Part shown: positions 1 through 6,633 of the stretch, one piece after another
Layout: each line of letters begins with the position of its first letter
Numbering within the stretch: the stretch's first letter is position 1
Assembly (NCBI GenBank): GCA_934589325.1
Contig: CAKTNU010000079.1
Span: 1 to 8,012, forward strand
Origin: an uncultured Oscillospiraceae bacterium
GTDB lineage: Bacteria > Bacillota_A > Clostridia > Oscillospirales > Oscillospiraceae
Length of the DNA: 8,012 nucleotides
Direction of reading: 5' to 3'
The notes under the pieces: model-generated
The model's input: only the letters and a program-made list of their open reading frames with translations
Told to the model about the DNA's origin: nothing
The model's database searches: none
Made by a program: the position numbers and the translations under genes

Positions 1-326
1 GTGTCGATGAGGAGGAGAAGAACTCTGTCGAGATAGTCAGCGGCCCATTCGTCCTCAACGTCCGCAACCGCACCCTTGAGAAAAACGGCCAGCGCCTCAA
101 GCTCACGCAGATAGAATATCTCCTCATGAAGCTGTTCATGGAAAACCCCGGCAAGGCAATGAGCCGCGAGGATATCCTCTCCGCAGTCTGGGGCAGCGAG
201 TTCGGCGGTGAGCTCAAGACCGTGGACGTCAACATCCGCCGCCTGCGCATAAAGATAGAGTCCGACCCGACCGAGCCCGAATACCTTACCACCGTCTGGG
301 GCTACGGCTACAAGTGGGGCTATTGA
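1..326 (+). CDS. OmpR/PhoB-family response regulator, C-terminal DNA-binding part (5' end cut by window)
   Basis: The reading frame is open from base 3 (first full codon) to the TGA at 324-326, giving about 107 residues. No start codon belongs to it here; the ATGs at 126 and later are internal. The visible part is a winged-helix effector domain of the OmpR/PhoB class. It has the LTQIEYLLMKLF helix that opens the domain, the 'MSREDILSAVWG' segment, the recognition helix 'TVDVNIRRLRIKIE', and the C-terminal wing 'LTTVWGYGYKWGY', which matches the family pattern of VRGxGYxF/W ends. The phospho-receiver domain with its aspartate must lie upstream and is not seen. It would bind promoter DNA when phosphorylated by the kinase encoded 50 bases downstream. 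The target genes cannot be told from sequence. The family call is firm; a subfamily such as PhoP or WalR is not. Confidence 0.93.
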   Translation, partial: VDEEEKNSVEIVSGPFVLNVRNRTLEKNGQRLKLTQIEYLLMKLFMENPGKAMSREDILSAVWGSEFGGELKTVDVNIRRLRIKIESDPTEPEYLTTVWGYGYKWGY

Positions 327-376
327 GCCAAACGGCACAAAAATTCATCACTGCAAGAAAAACGGAAGTATTTTGA

Positions 377-1366
377 ATGTTTAAAGACCTGAAAACTCAG
401 CTTTTTGTATCCAGCATGGCGGCGATAGTCCTGCTGCTGCTCGCCGTGTGGTTCATCACAAGAGCGCTGTATATTCCGGCTATAATCATAATAGTGCTCA
501 TGTGCATTTTCCTTGTCGGGATAAACCTCTGGTTCTCGCTGTTCGTATCGGAGCCTATCGGAAAACTCACCGAGGCCGCCAGGCACATCGCGGCCGGCAG
601 CTACGGCGTCAGGATTGAAAAATCCAGCGACAATGAACTTGGCCGTCTTACGGACGAGCTGAACAGCATGTCCGAAAAGGTCGCCGTGGCGGAAAAATCG
701 CGCACAGAGTTCATCTCGCAGGTGTCGCACGAGCTGCGTACCCCGCTCACCGCGATAACCGGCTGGGCAGAGACTATTGCCTTCGACGAGGCCGTTCAGG
801 GCGACTCGCTGCGCGGGATAAACATCATCTCCAAGGAGGCCGAGCGTCTGACCGGCATGGTGGCGGAGATGCTGGAGTTTACCCGCATACAGGACGGCCG
901 CTTCAATCTCCGCGTCGAGCTTATCGACATTGCCGCAGAGCTTGAGGACGCGATATTCACCTACGGCGAGCTCATGCGTCAGGCCGGCATCGAGGTGAAC
1001 TACACCCAGCCTCCCGCCGAGATACCGCTTATCCCCGGCGACCCGGAGCGGCTGAAGCAGGTGTTCCTGAACCTGCTCGACAACGCCGCCAAGCACGGCG
1101 GGGACGGCAAGAAGGTAGACGTCGCGCTCACCGCGGATTCCGACGGCGTACATATCAGCATCCGCGACTACGGCCGCGGCATCCCCGAGGGTGAGCTGCC
1201 GCACGTCAAGGAGAAGTTCTACAAGGGCAGCTCCAAGAACAGAGGCACCGGCATCGGCCTTGCCGTGTGCGACGAGATAATTACCCGCCACAGCGGAAAG
1301 CTGGAGATAGAAAATGCCGAGGGCGGCGGCTGTATAGCAAAGATAACTCTACCGCTTAACAATTAA
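377..1366 (+). CDS. Membrane sensor histidine kinase (two TM helices, HAMP, HisKA, HATPase_c)
   Basis: This 329-residue kinase is the likely partner of the response regulator just upstream. Two hydrophobic helices (about residues 10-28 and 35-57) are separated by only about six residues (RALYIP), so there is practically no extracellular sensor domain. A HAMP-like linker follows (about 56-105). The dimerisation domain carries the H-box SHELRTPLT, with phospho-accepting His118. The ATP-binding domain shows the N-box (FLNLLDNAAKH, Asn232 and Asn236), the G1 box DYGRGIP (Asp264), the F-box Phe281 and the G2 box RGTGIGLA (290-297). All residues needed for autophosphorylation are present. The start at 377 has a weak GGAAG site at 364-368. 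The signal is unknown; the short loop suggests sensing in or at the membrane, or through a partner protein. The gene lies 50 bases after the regulator, and yqhQ begins 9 bases after its stop. Confidence 0.95.
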   Translation: MFKDLKTQLFVSSMAAIVLLLLAVWFITRALYIPAIIIIVLMCIFLVGINLWFSLFVSEPIGKLTEAARHIAAGSYGVRIEKSSDNELGRLTDELNSMSEKVAVAEKSRTEFISQVSHELRTPLTAITGWAETIAFDEAVQGDSLRGINIISKEAERLTGMVAEMLEFTRIQDGRFNLRVELIDIAAELEDAIFTYGELMRQAGIEVNYTQPPAEIPLIPGDPERLKQVFLNLLDNAAKHGGDGKKVDVALTADSDGVHISIRDYGRGIPEGELPHVKEKFYKGSSKNRGTGIGLAVCDEIITRHSGKLEIENAEGGGCIAKITLPLNN

Positions 1367-1370
1367 GGAG
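1365..1370 (+). promoter_or_regulatory. Strong ribosome binding site for yqhQ overlapping the kinase stop codon
   Basis: AAGGAG lies five bases before the ATG at 1376, and its first two bases are the last two of the kinase TAA stop (1364-1366). This fixes the yqhQ start and implies that ribosomes ending on the kinase can reload directly, so the two genes are probably co-transcribed and coupled. Confidence 0.8.
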
Positions 1371-1375
1371 AAAAA

Positions 1376-2317
1376 ATGGCCAAAAACAAAGATTGCTCTT
1401 TCCGCACCTCGATAGGCGGTCAGGCGCTTATCGAAGGTATCCTCATGCGCGGCCCGAAAAAGCAGGCCATCGTCTGCCGCACGGCAGACGGGCTTGTCGA
1501 GAAGGTCGAGGAGCTCAAATTTATCAAGGACAGGTACCCTGTGCTCGGCTGGCCGCTCATCCGCGGCTGTGCGACATTTCTGGACTCCATGGTCAAGGGT
1601 ATGCAGGCTCTGACCTATTCGGCGGAGCTCGTCCCCGTCGAGGAGCAGGAGCCGGACAAGCTCGATCAGTGGATAGAAAAGCACTTCCCGGCAGAGAAGG
1701 CGTCCAAGATAGTCATCGGGACGGCGGTCGTCCTCGGCATCGCGCTGGCACTGTTCCTGTTCATTTTCCTGCCGACACTGATAGTCGGCTTTATAAAGCC
1801 GCTTACTCAGAACCTCGTCGTCCGCAATCTCTCCGAGGGCGTGGTAAAGATAATTATTCTGCTGTGCTATATGCGCCTGTGCTGCTGCGTGAGCGATGTG
1901 AAGCGTCTGTTCTCATATCACGGCGCAGAGCACAAGACCATCTTCTGCTACGAGCACGGCAAGCCGCTCACCGTCGAGAACGTTCGCACGGAATCGCGCT
2001 TTCACCCCCGCTGCGGCACGAGCTTTCTGCTCGTCGTCGTAGTCGTCAGCATCCTTGTGAACTCCGTCGTCACGCTGACCAACAGCTTTGCCCGCATGGG
2101 CTGCCACCTGCTGCTCCTGCCCGTCGTGGTCGGGATAAGCTATGAGATAAACCGCTGGTGCGGCCGCCATGACAACTGGCTGTCTGCCGCTCTCTCCGCA
2201 CCGGGAAAGTGGCTCCAGCGCCTGACGACCAACGAGCCGGACGACAGCATGATAGAATGTGCCATACGCGCAATGGAGCTTGTCATTCCCGAGGAAAAGG
2301 GCAGCGACGCGTGGTGA
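1376..2317 (+). CDS. yqhQ: YqhQ family (DUF1385) polytopic membrane protein
   Basis: This 313-residue protein has the signature blocks of DUF1385/YqhQ: GGQALIEGILMRGP (14-27), YHGAEHKT (181-188) followed by the CYEHGKPLTVENV stretch, HPRCGTSFLL (210-219), and a C-terminal TTNEPDD block (284-290). Hydrophobic segments lie at about 111-138, 153-172, 214-235 and 243-257, so it is an integral membrane protein. The conserved His, Cys and Glu residues around 182-213 look like possible metal ligands, and databases often label the family a predicted metal-dependent enzyme. I know of no secure biochemical function and claim none. The following gene is prmC, 21 bases on, which is a well-known pairing in Firmicutes and supports the call. 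There is a cysteine-rich patch (LCCCVSD, 168-174) in or near the second membrane segment. The length is typical and the gene appears intact. Confidence 0.93.
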   Translation: MAKNKDCSFRTSIGGQALIEGILMRGPKKQAIVCRTADGLVEKVEELKFIKDRYPVLGWPLIRGCATFLDSMVKGMQALTYSAELVPVEEQEPDKLDQWIEKHFPAEKASKIVIGTAVVLGIALALFLFIFLPTLIVGFIKPLTQNLVVRNLSEGVVKIIILLCYMRLCCCVSDVKRLFSYHGAEHKTIFCYEHGKPLTVENVRTESRFHPRCGTSFLLVVVVVSILVNSVVTLTNSFARMGCHLLLLPVVVGISYEINRWCGRHDNWLSAALSAPGKWLQRLTTNEPDDSMIECAIRAMELVIPEEKGSDAW

Positions 2318-2338
2318 TGCAGAATTGAGGAAAGCCGG

Positions 2339-3193
2339 ATGAAAACTTATAACGACATTTATCTTGAGACCCGCAATGCCCTGCGCGCAAGCAATATCGA
2401 GGGCTACACGCTCGAGGCGCGGCTGCTGGTCGCGACTGCGGCAGGCAAAACCGTCTCTGAGCTGCTGCGGGATATCAATCTATACACCACCGCATCCATC
2501 GACGCCAAGGTGCGTGAGCTTACACAGCGCCGTCTCGCCGGAGAGCCGGTAGCGTACATCACGGGAGCTTGGGAGTTCTACGGCCTGCCCATGAGGGTCA
2601 CGCCGGATGTTCTCATCCCCCGCATGGATACGGAGCTGCTGGTCAGCACCGCAAAGGAGCTGCTGCTGGGCCGCAAGATGGATGCAAGGATACTTGATCT
2701 GTGCTGCGGCAGCGGCTGCATCGCCTGTGCGCTCGGCCACGAGCTGCCGGCAACAAAGCTCGTCGCAGTCGACATCAGCGCAAACGCACTCGAGGTCGCA
2801 AGGGAGAATTTCGCTGCAAACCGTCTCGGTTCCCGTGCGATATGTATCCAGGCAGACGCCACCTCCTCTCCTCCTATGAGCATCGGCCATTTCGACATGA
2901 TAGTGTCGAACCCGCCATACATCGCAAGCCGCGAAATAATAACGCTCGACCCCTCCGTCCGCGACTATGAGCCAATATGGGCGCTCGACGGCGGCGAGGA
3001 CGGGTATCGATTCTACAAAGCGATAATCAAATATTGGAAGAGTCTGCTCCGTCCCGGCGGATTCCTGCTGTTCGAGGTCGGCGAGGGGCAGGCCGCGACA
3101 GTCAAGGATATGCTTAGCTCCGCCGGCTTCCGCGCTGTCGGTTCCCGCCTCGATACGCTGAATATCGAGCGCGTAGTGATCGGCAAAATATAA
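2339..3193 (+). CDS. prmC: PrmC, peptide chain release factor N5-glutamine methyltransferase
   Basis: PrmC transfers a methyl group from S-adenosylmethionine to the glutamine of the GGQ motif in release factors RF1 and RF2, which improves translation termination in the cytoplasm. The 284-residue protein is full length. Its N-terminal helical domain recognises the release factor and carries RRLAGEPVAYITG (64-76). It is followed by LIPRMDTE (92-99), the SAM-binding loop ILDLCCGSGCIA (118-129), the acidic strand end VAVDIS (142-147), and the catalytic NPPY motif at 191-194 that holds the substrate glutamine. The EPxxALDGGxDGxRFY block (211-226) is also typical. The start at 2339 is preceded by GAGGAAA (2327-2333). 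The gene follows yqhQ by 21 bases. The substrate gene prfA, often adjacent in Firmicutes, is not downstream here. Confidence 0.96.
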   Translation: MKTYNDIYLETRNALRASNIEGYTLEARLLVATAAGKTVSELLRDINLYTTASIDAKVRELTQRRLAGEPVAYITGAWEFYGLPMRVTPDVLIPRMDTELLVSTAKELLLGRKMDARILDLCCGSGCIACALGHELPATKLVAVDISANALEVARENFAANRLGSRAICIQADATSSPPMSIGHFDMIVSNPPYIASREIITLDPSVRDYEPIWALDGGEDGYRFYKAIIKYWKSLLRPGGFLLFEVGEGQAATVKDMLSSAGFRAVGSRLDTLNIERVVIGKI

Positions 3194-3227
3194 GGCTCCG
3201 CAGACCATATCAACAGGCAGCGGCATT

Positions 3228-3233
3228 GGAGGG
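3228..3233 (+). promoter_or_regulatory. Ribosome binding site of the small membrane gene; start ambiguous
   Basis: GGAGGG is a strong Shine-Dalgarno match, which supports the small gene being translated. It sits only two to three bases before the ATG at 3236, but eleven to twelve before the in-frame ATG at 3245. Neither spacing is ideal, so the true start may be either one. Confidence 0.6.
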
Positions 3234-3235
3234 AC

Positions 3236-3535
3236 ATGTATTCAATGAAAAACAATCCTATATCCGCGCTCATTCACGGAATAATAAATGTGCTTCTGCC
3301 CATTGTCCCTATCCTTATGCATATTGGTGTATTCGGTGCCGCGGAAAACGCCTGGCAATATATCTGGCTCATTTTTGCCGCGCAGGTGATCCCGCCCCTG
3401 TCTGCGCTTGCAGGGATCATTATTGCTGGTATCCAGCTGAAAAAGAACTCCGCATCCACCGTCAGGATCGGCCTGCTGCTGTCCTGCTGCGGACTCGCAA
3501 TGTACATTATCTTCAGATTCATACTGAAAATATGA
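3236..3535 (+). CDS. Small integral membrane protein of unknown function
   Basis: I do not recognise this 99-residue protein (96 residues if it starts at Met4, base 3245). It is almost entirely hydrophobic, with probable membrane helices at about 9-34, 39-66 and 74-97. Two short hydrophilic links separate them: GAAENAW near 34-40, and the basic QLKKNSASTVR near 66-76. It has no signal-peptide cleavage site, no catalytic motif and only one Cys pair (CC near residue 83). A GGAGGG site just upstream supports translation. It begins 42 bases after prmC and ends 53 bases before recA. Its composition is visibly AT-richer than its neighbours. Both of its arginines use AGG or AGA, whereas recA uses only CGC/CGT, and only 5 of 19 isoleucines use ATA. 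That may reflect recent acquisition, weak selection or simply membrane-protein composition. Guesses such as a toxin, a transporter subunit or an immunity protein are unsupported. Confidence 0.75.
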   Translation: MYSMKNNPISALIHGIINVLLPIVPILMHIGVFGAAENAWQYIWLIFAAQVIPPLSALAGIIIAGIQLKKNSASTVRIGLLLSCCGLAMYIIFRFILKI

Positions 3536-3541
3536 TATGAT
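3512..3541 (+). promoter_or_regulatory. Candidate sigma-A promoter for recA (extended -10)
   Basis: TTCAGA (3512-3517, four of six matches to TTGACA) is followed after 18 bases by TATGAT (3536-3541, five of six), preceded by TG at 3533-3534 in the extended -10 arrangement. Transcription would start near 3548, giving an untranslated leader of about 40 bases. The local sequence is AT-rich within a GC-rich window. The element overlaps the stop codon of the small membrane gene. This is pattern matching only. I see no convincing Gram-positive LexA box (GAAC-N4-GTTC) in the leader; GAACTATGAGCA at 3550-3561 has just one half-site. Confidence 0.35.
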
Positions 3542-3588
3542 CAAACAGGAACTATGAGCAAATTTACTATAACGAAGGAGAGCTACAC

Positions 3589-4689
3589 ATGGCTGAAAAG
3601 AAAAAAACCGTCGCAGTCGCGGCGCCCGTGACCGATAAGAAAAAGGCTCTTGAGACCGCCATTGCCCGCATAGAAAAAGACTACGGCAAGGGCACCATAA
3701 TGCGTCTCGGCGACGATATTCCCGTAAATGTTGAGGCACTGTCAACCGGTTCGCTCTCCCTTGACCTGGCACTCGGCATAGGCGGTGTCCCTCGCGGACG
3801 TATCGTTGAGATATACGGCCCCGAGGCTTCAGGTAAGACCACTCTTGCGCTGCACGTCGTTGCCTCCGCTCAGAAAAGCGGCGGCGAAGCGGCGTATATC
3901 GATGTTGAGCACGCACTTGAGCCTGCCTACGCCCGCGCTCTCGGCGTCGATATAGACAGTCTCCTCATCTCTCAGCCGGACACCGGTGAGCAGGCTCTCG
4001 ACATTGCCGAGTCTCTCGTCCGCTCCGGTGCGATAGACGTGCTGGTCATCGACTCCGTCGCCGCACTCATTCCCCGCGTTGAACTCGAGGGCGAGGTAGG
4101 CGACACCGTAGTCGGCGCGCTGGCGCGTCTCATGTCGCAGGCAATGCGCCGTCTGGCCGGTGCAATAAGCAAGAATAACTGCACCGTCATCTTCATCAAC
4201 CAGCTCCGTCAGAAGATAGGCGTCATGTACGGCAACCCCGAGACGACGCCGGGCGGCCTCGCACTGAAGTACTACGCTTCCGTCCGCATCGATGTGCGCC
4301 GTATAGAAACGCTGAAAAACGGCACCGAGATGATAGGCAACCGCACCCGTGCCAAGGTCGTCAAGAACAAGGTCGCTCCTCCCTTCCGTGAGGCTGAGTT
4401 CGACATCATGTACGGCGAGGGCATCTCCAAGATAGGCGAGATAGTCGACCTCGGCGTCAAGCTGGAGATAATAGACAAGGCCGGTGCCTGGTTCACCGTT
4501 GACGGTCAGCGCGTACAGGGCCGTGACGCGGTCAAGGAGTATCTGCGCCAGAACCCCGATGTGTGCGACAAGATAGAGCAGGAGATACGTGCAAACTCCT
4601 TCAAGCTCATGAGTCCGCAGGCGCGTAAGGCAGCTCAGGTCTCCGGCCGCGCCGTAGACATCACCGCAGCGGACTTTGACGAGGGCTGA
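3589..4689 (+). CDS. recA: RecA recombinase
   Basis: RecA polymerises on single-stranded DNA, drives ATP-dependent strand exchange and triggers LexA self-cleavage. The 366-residue protein is complete. It has Walker A GPEASGKT (77-84, Lys83), catalytic Glu107 and His108 in the DVEHALEP block, Walker B VLVIDS (Asp155), loop L1 at about 167-176, the ATP-sensing Gln205 in NQLRQKIGV (start of loop L2), and the interface lysines Lys259 and Lys261 in VVKNK. The C-terminal domain and a short acidic tail follow. The residues needed for ATP hydrolysis are present. Several usually conserved positions differ (E. coli numbering is 11 lower). The Ser-His of L1 is Thr173-Val174, Asp100 that contacts adenine is Glu111, Phe217 is Tyr228, and Asn/Arg213 is Leu224. 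A strong AAGGAG at 3575-3580 sets the start. Tandem stops (TGA TAG) end it, and recX follows 6 bases later. No second RecA copy is in view. Confidence 0.98.
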   Translation: MAEKKKTVAVAAPVTDKKKALETAIARIEKDYGKGTIMRLGDDIPVNVEALSTGSLSLDLALGIGGVPRGRIVEIYGPEASGKTTLALHVVASAQKSGGEAAYIDVEHALEPAYARALGVDIDSLLISQPDTGEQALDIAESLVRSGAIDVLVIDSVAALIPRVELEGEVGDTVVGALARLMSQAMRRLAGAISKNNCTVIFINQLRQKIGVMYGNPETTPGGLALKYYASVRIDVRRIETLKNGTEMIGNRTRAKVVKNKVAPPFREAEFDIMYGEGISKIGEIVDLGVKLEIIDKAGAWFTVDGQRVQGRDAVKEYLRQNPDVCDKIEQEIRANSFKLMSPQARKAAQVSGRAVDITAADFDEG

Positions 4690-4695
4690 TAGATC

Positions 4696-5310
4696 ATGAC
4701 TGTGACCGCTCTGCGGCAGACCTCCGCCGACCGCATCACGGCTGTGCTCGACGAGGCGGAGGAGATAAAGACCACTCTCGGTGTCGTGACCGAGCATCGG
4801 CTCTACACCGGCGCAGAGCTTGACGGCAAGGCCGCTGAAGCGTTCCGCCGCGACTCCGCCCGCGCTCTTGCGCGGGACAGAGCCATTACGATGGTATCCC
4901 GCAGGATGTATTCCCGCAGGGAGCTGCGCGACAAGCTCATCCAGAAGGGCGAGGATGCCGATTCCGCCGAATACTGCGCCGACTGGCTCGCCGAACGCGG
5001 CTTCATAAACGACGAGGTCTACGCTTCCGCCGTCGTGCGGCATTACGCGGCGAAGAATCTCGGCGCGGGGCGCATAAAGATGGAGCTCAGCCGCCGCGGG
5101 ATAAGCCGTGAGCTATGGGATGCGGCACTCGCCGAGATGCCGGAGGCAGACGATGGGCTCGAGCGCTATCTCCGCCTGCATCTGCCTGATCCGCACGATC
5201 TCACCGCCTCCCGCAAGGTCGGCGCGGCGCTGTACCGCCGCGGCTACGCGTGGGACGATATCCGCGCCGCGATAGACCGCTATACTGCACAATACGAGGA
5301 AATCCAATGA
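4696..5310 (+). CDS. recX: RecX, regulatory protein of RecA
   Basis: RecX binds the groove of the RecA filament and limits its extension and activity. The 204-residue protein has the Gram-positive layout. An N-terminal region of about 55 residues (ITAVLDEAEEIKTTLGVV and LYTGAELDG) precedes three-helix repeats. Repeat one includes RAITMVSRRMYSRRELRDKL (62-81). Repeat two has the signature RGFINDEVYASAVVRHY (101-117) and GAGRIKMELSRRGIS (123-137). A third, weaker repeat (about 153-196) ends in LYRRGYAWDDI. It follows recA by 6 bases, the classic recA-recX arrangement. Its site GAGGG (4681-4685) lies inside the last recA codons, so translation is probably coupled and tied to RecA output. The stop overlaps the rimO start (ATGA at 5307-5310). 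The repeats are diverged, as is usual, so the neighbourhood adds much of the confidence. Confidence 0.93.
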   Translation: MTVTALRQTSADRITAVLDEAEEIKTTLGVVTEHRLYTGAELDGKAAEAFRRDSARALARDRAITMVSRRMYSRRELRDKLIQKGEDADSAEYCADWLAERGFINDEVYASAVVRHYAAKNLGAGRIKMELSRRGISRELWDAALAEMPEADDGLERYLRLHLPDPHDLTASRKVGAALYRRGYAWDDIRAAIDRYTAQYEEIQ

Positions 5311-6620
5311 AAACATTTGCCATGATATCCCTTGGCTGCGCCAAAAATCTGGTCAACAGCGAGCAGATGCTCTATCTCATGAGTGAGGCAGGCTACGAGC
5401 TCGTCCCTGACCCCGAGGGCGCAGACCTTGCAATAGTCAACACCTGCGGCTTTATCGACGCCGCAAAATCCGAAGCCATTGACAATATCCTTGAGATGGC
5501 TGAGCTCAAAAAATCGGGTAAGCTCGGCGGCCTGATAGTCACCGGCTGTCTTGCCGAGCGCTACAAGAGCTCCATTCTCAGCGAGCTGCCCGAGATAGAC
5601 GCAGTACTCGGCGTCGGCAGCTTCGGCGACATCGTCGCCGCGGCAAACACCGTATGCGAGGGGCGCAGCGTCAGTCTTTTCGGCAGCAACAGCGCCGCTG
5701 TAGACGAGATACCCCGCGTAGTTTCCACCGGCCCGGGCTGGGCGTATCTGCGCATTGCAGAGGGCTGCGACAATTTCTGTGCCTTCTGTGCCATCCCGTA
5801 CATACGCGGCCGCTACCGCTCGCGTCCGATCGAAAATATCATCGATGAGGCGAAGGAGCTTGCGGATCACGGCGTCAAGGAGCTTATCGTCATCGCTCAG
5901 GACATCACGCGCTACGGTACGGACATCTACGGCAGGCGCAGCCTCGCCCGGCTGTGCCGCGAGCTTGCGAACATTGACGGTGTCGAGTGGATACGCCTGC
6001 ACTACCTCTATCCCGACCAGTTTGACGACGAGCTGATCGACGAGATAGCGTCTAACGACAAGGTGGTCAAGTACCTCGATATTCCCATCCAGCATATCAA
6101 CAACGCCATCCTGAAGCGTATGAACCGCCGCGGCACCGGCGATGAGATACGCGCCCTGTTCAGCACTCTGCGCGAGCGTATCCCCGGCCTTGTTCTGCGC
6201 ACGAGCCTTATTGCGGGTCTGCCCGGCGAAGGCGAAGCGGAATTTGAGGAGCTGTGCGAATATCTGCGCGAGGCACGCATAGAGCGCGTCGGCGTGTTCC
6301 CCTTCTCTCCCGAAGAGGGCACCCCGGCAGCTAAGATGGAGCATGTGGATGAGGACGAGGCGCGCCGCCGGGCCGATCTCATAATGCAGCTGCAGGCCCC
6401 GATAATGGACGATTTCTGCCAGAGCTTTGTCGGCAAAACTATACGTGTGCTCTGTGTCGGCTATGACGAGGAGCTTCAGCGCTGTGTCGGCCGCAGCTAT
6501 GCCGACTCCCCGGATATAGACGGCCTTGTCTACTTTACCGGCCGCTGCCCAGAGGGTGAAATGACCGACGTTCTCATAAGCGGCGCCGACGACGGTATGC
6601 TGATCGGCGACGAGATATAA
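5307..6620 (+). CDS. rimO: RimO, ribosomal protein S12 methylthiotransferase
   Basis: RimO is a radical-SAM enzyme with two iron-sulfur clusters that adds a methylthio group to the conserved Asp of ribosomal protein S12 (Asp88 in E. coli numbering). I place the start at ATG 5307, giving 437 residues. It overlaps the recX stop as ATGA and has GAGGA at 5296-5300; a longer frame from 5250 has no ribosome site. The N-terminal methylthiotransferase domain has SLGCAKNLVNSE (8-19), and Cys11, Cys47 and Cys81 bind the first cluster. The radical-SAM motif is EGCDNFCAFCAIP, with Cys154, Cys158 and Cys161. The C-terminal part (from about 372) is the TRAM-like domain. The SLGCAKNLVNSE start and the 437-residue length favour RimO over the tRNA enzymes MiaB and MtaB. 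It is not adjacent to rpsL, but such separation is common. Confidence 0.95.
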   Translation: MKTFAMISLGCAKNLVNSEQMLYLMSEAGYELVPDPEGADLAIVNTCGFIDAAKSEAIDNILEMAELKKSGKLGGLIVTGCLAERYKSSILSELPEIDAVLGVGSFGDIVAAANTVCEGRSVSLFGSNSAAVDEIPRVVSTGPGWAYLRIAEGCDNFCAFCAIPYIRGRYRSRPIENIIDEAKELADHGVKELIVIAQDITRYGTDIYGRRSLARLCRELANIDGVEWIRLHYLYPDQFDDELIDEIASNDKVVKYLDIPIQHINNAILKRMNRRGTGDEIRALFSTLRERIPGLVLRTSLIAGLPGEGEAEFEELCEYLREARIERVGVFPFSPEEGTPAAKMEHVDEDEARRRADLIMQLQAPIMDDFCQSFVGKTIRVLCVGYDEELQRCVGRSYADSPDIDGLVYFTGRCPEGEMTDVLISGADDGMLIGDEI

Positions 6621-6628
6621 AAGAGGTG
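6621..6628 (+). promoter_or_regulatory. Ribosome binding site that decides the pgsA start
   Basis: AAGAGGTG starts directly after the rimO stop and ends five bases before ATG 6634, a good spacing. The GTG at 6628 is in the same frame but lies inside this site, so it cannot be the start used. Confidence 0.7.
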
Positions 6629-6633
6629 TGAGC

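Noticed and set aside
327..376. Possible promoter in the AT-rich gap before the kinase
   Set aside because: TTGAGC at 323-328 resembles a -35, but no -10-like hexamer lies at 16-18 bases.
320..1291. A 323-codon minus-strand open frame opposite the histidine kinase
   Set aside because: The plus strand encodes a kinase with every catalytic box intact, and the minus product resembles nothing.
1393..2145. A 250-codon plus-strand frame overlapping yqhQ in another frame
   Set aside because: The yqhQ frame holds all DUF1385 motifs and the ribosome site; the alternative product is an Arg/His-rich shadow.
3194..3235. Possible terminator or attachment site between prmC and the small gene
   Set aside because: No stem with a T tail and no direct repeats flanking the small gene could be found by eye.
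3533..3543. Short inverted repeat TGAT-ATG-ATCA as a terminator
   Set aside because: The arms are four bases, AT-rich and not followed by a T run, so it cannot act as an intrinsic terminator.
3550..3561. Possible LexA operator GAACTATGAGCA
   Set aside because: Only the first half-site matches GAAC-N4-GTTC; the second half is AGCA.
3829..5043. A 404-codon minus-strand open frame opposite recA and recX
   Set aside because: It spans the junction of two certain plus-strand genes and shows no family motif; it is a shadow of their codon structure.
5250..5306. A 19-codon upstream extension of rimO
   Set aside because: It lies wholly inside recX, has no ribosome site, and would add residues before the conserved MKTFAMISLGCAKN start.
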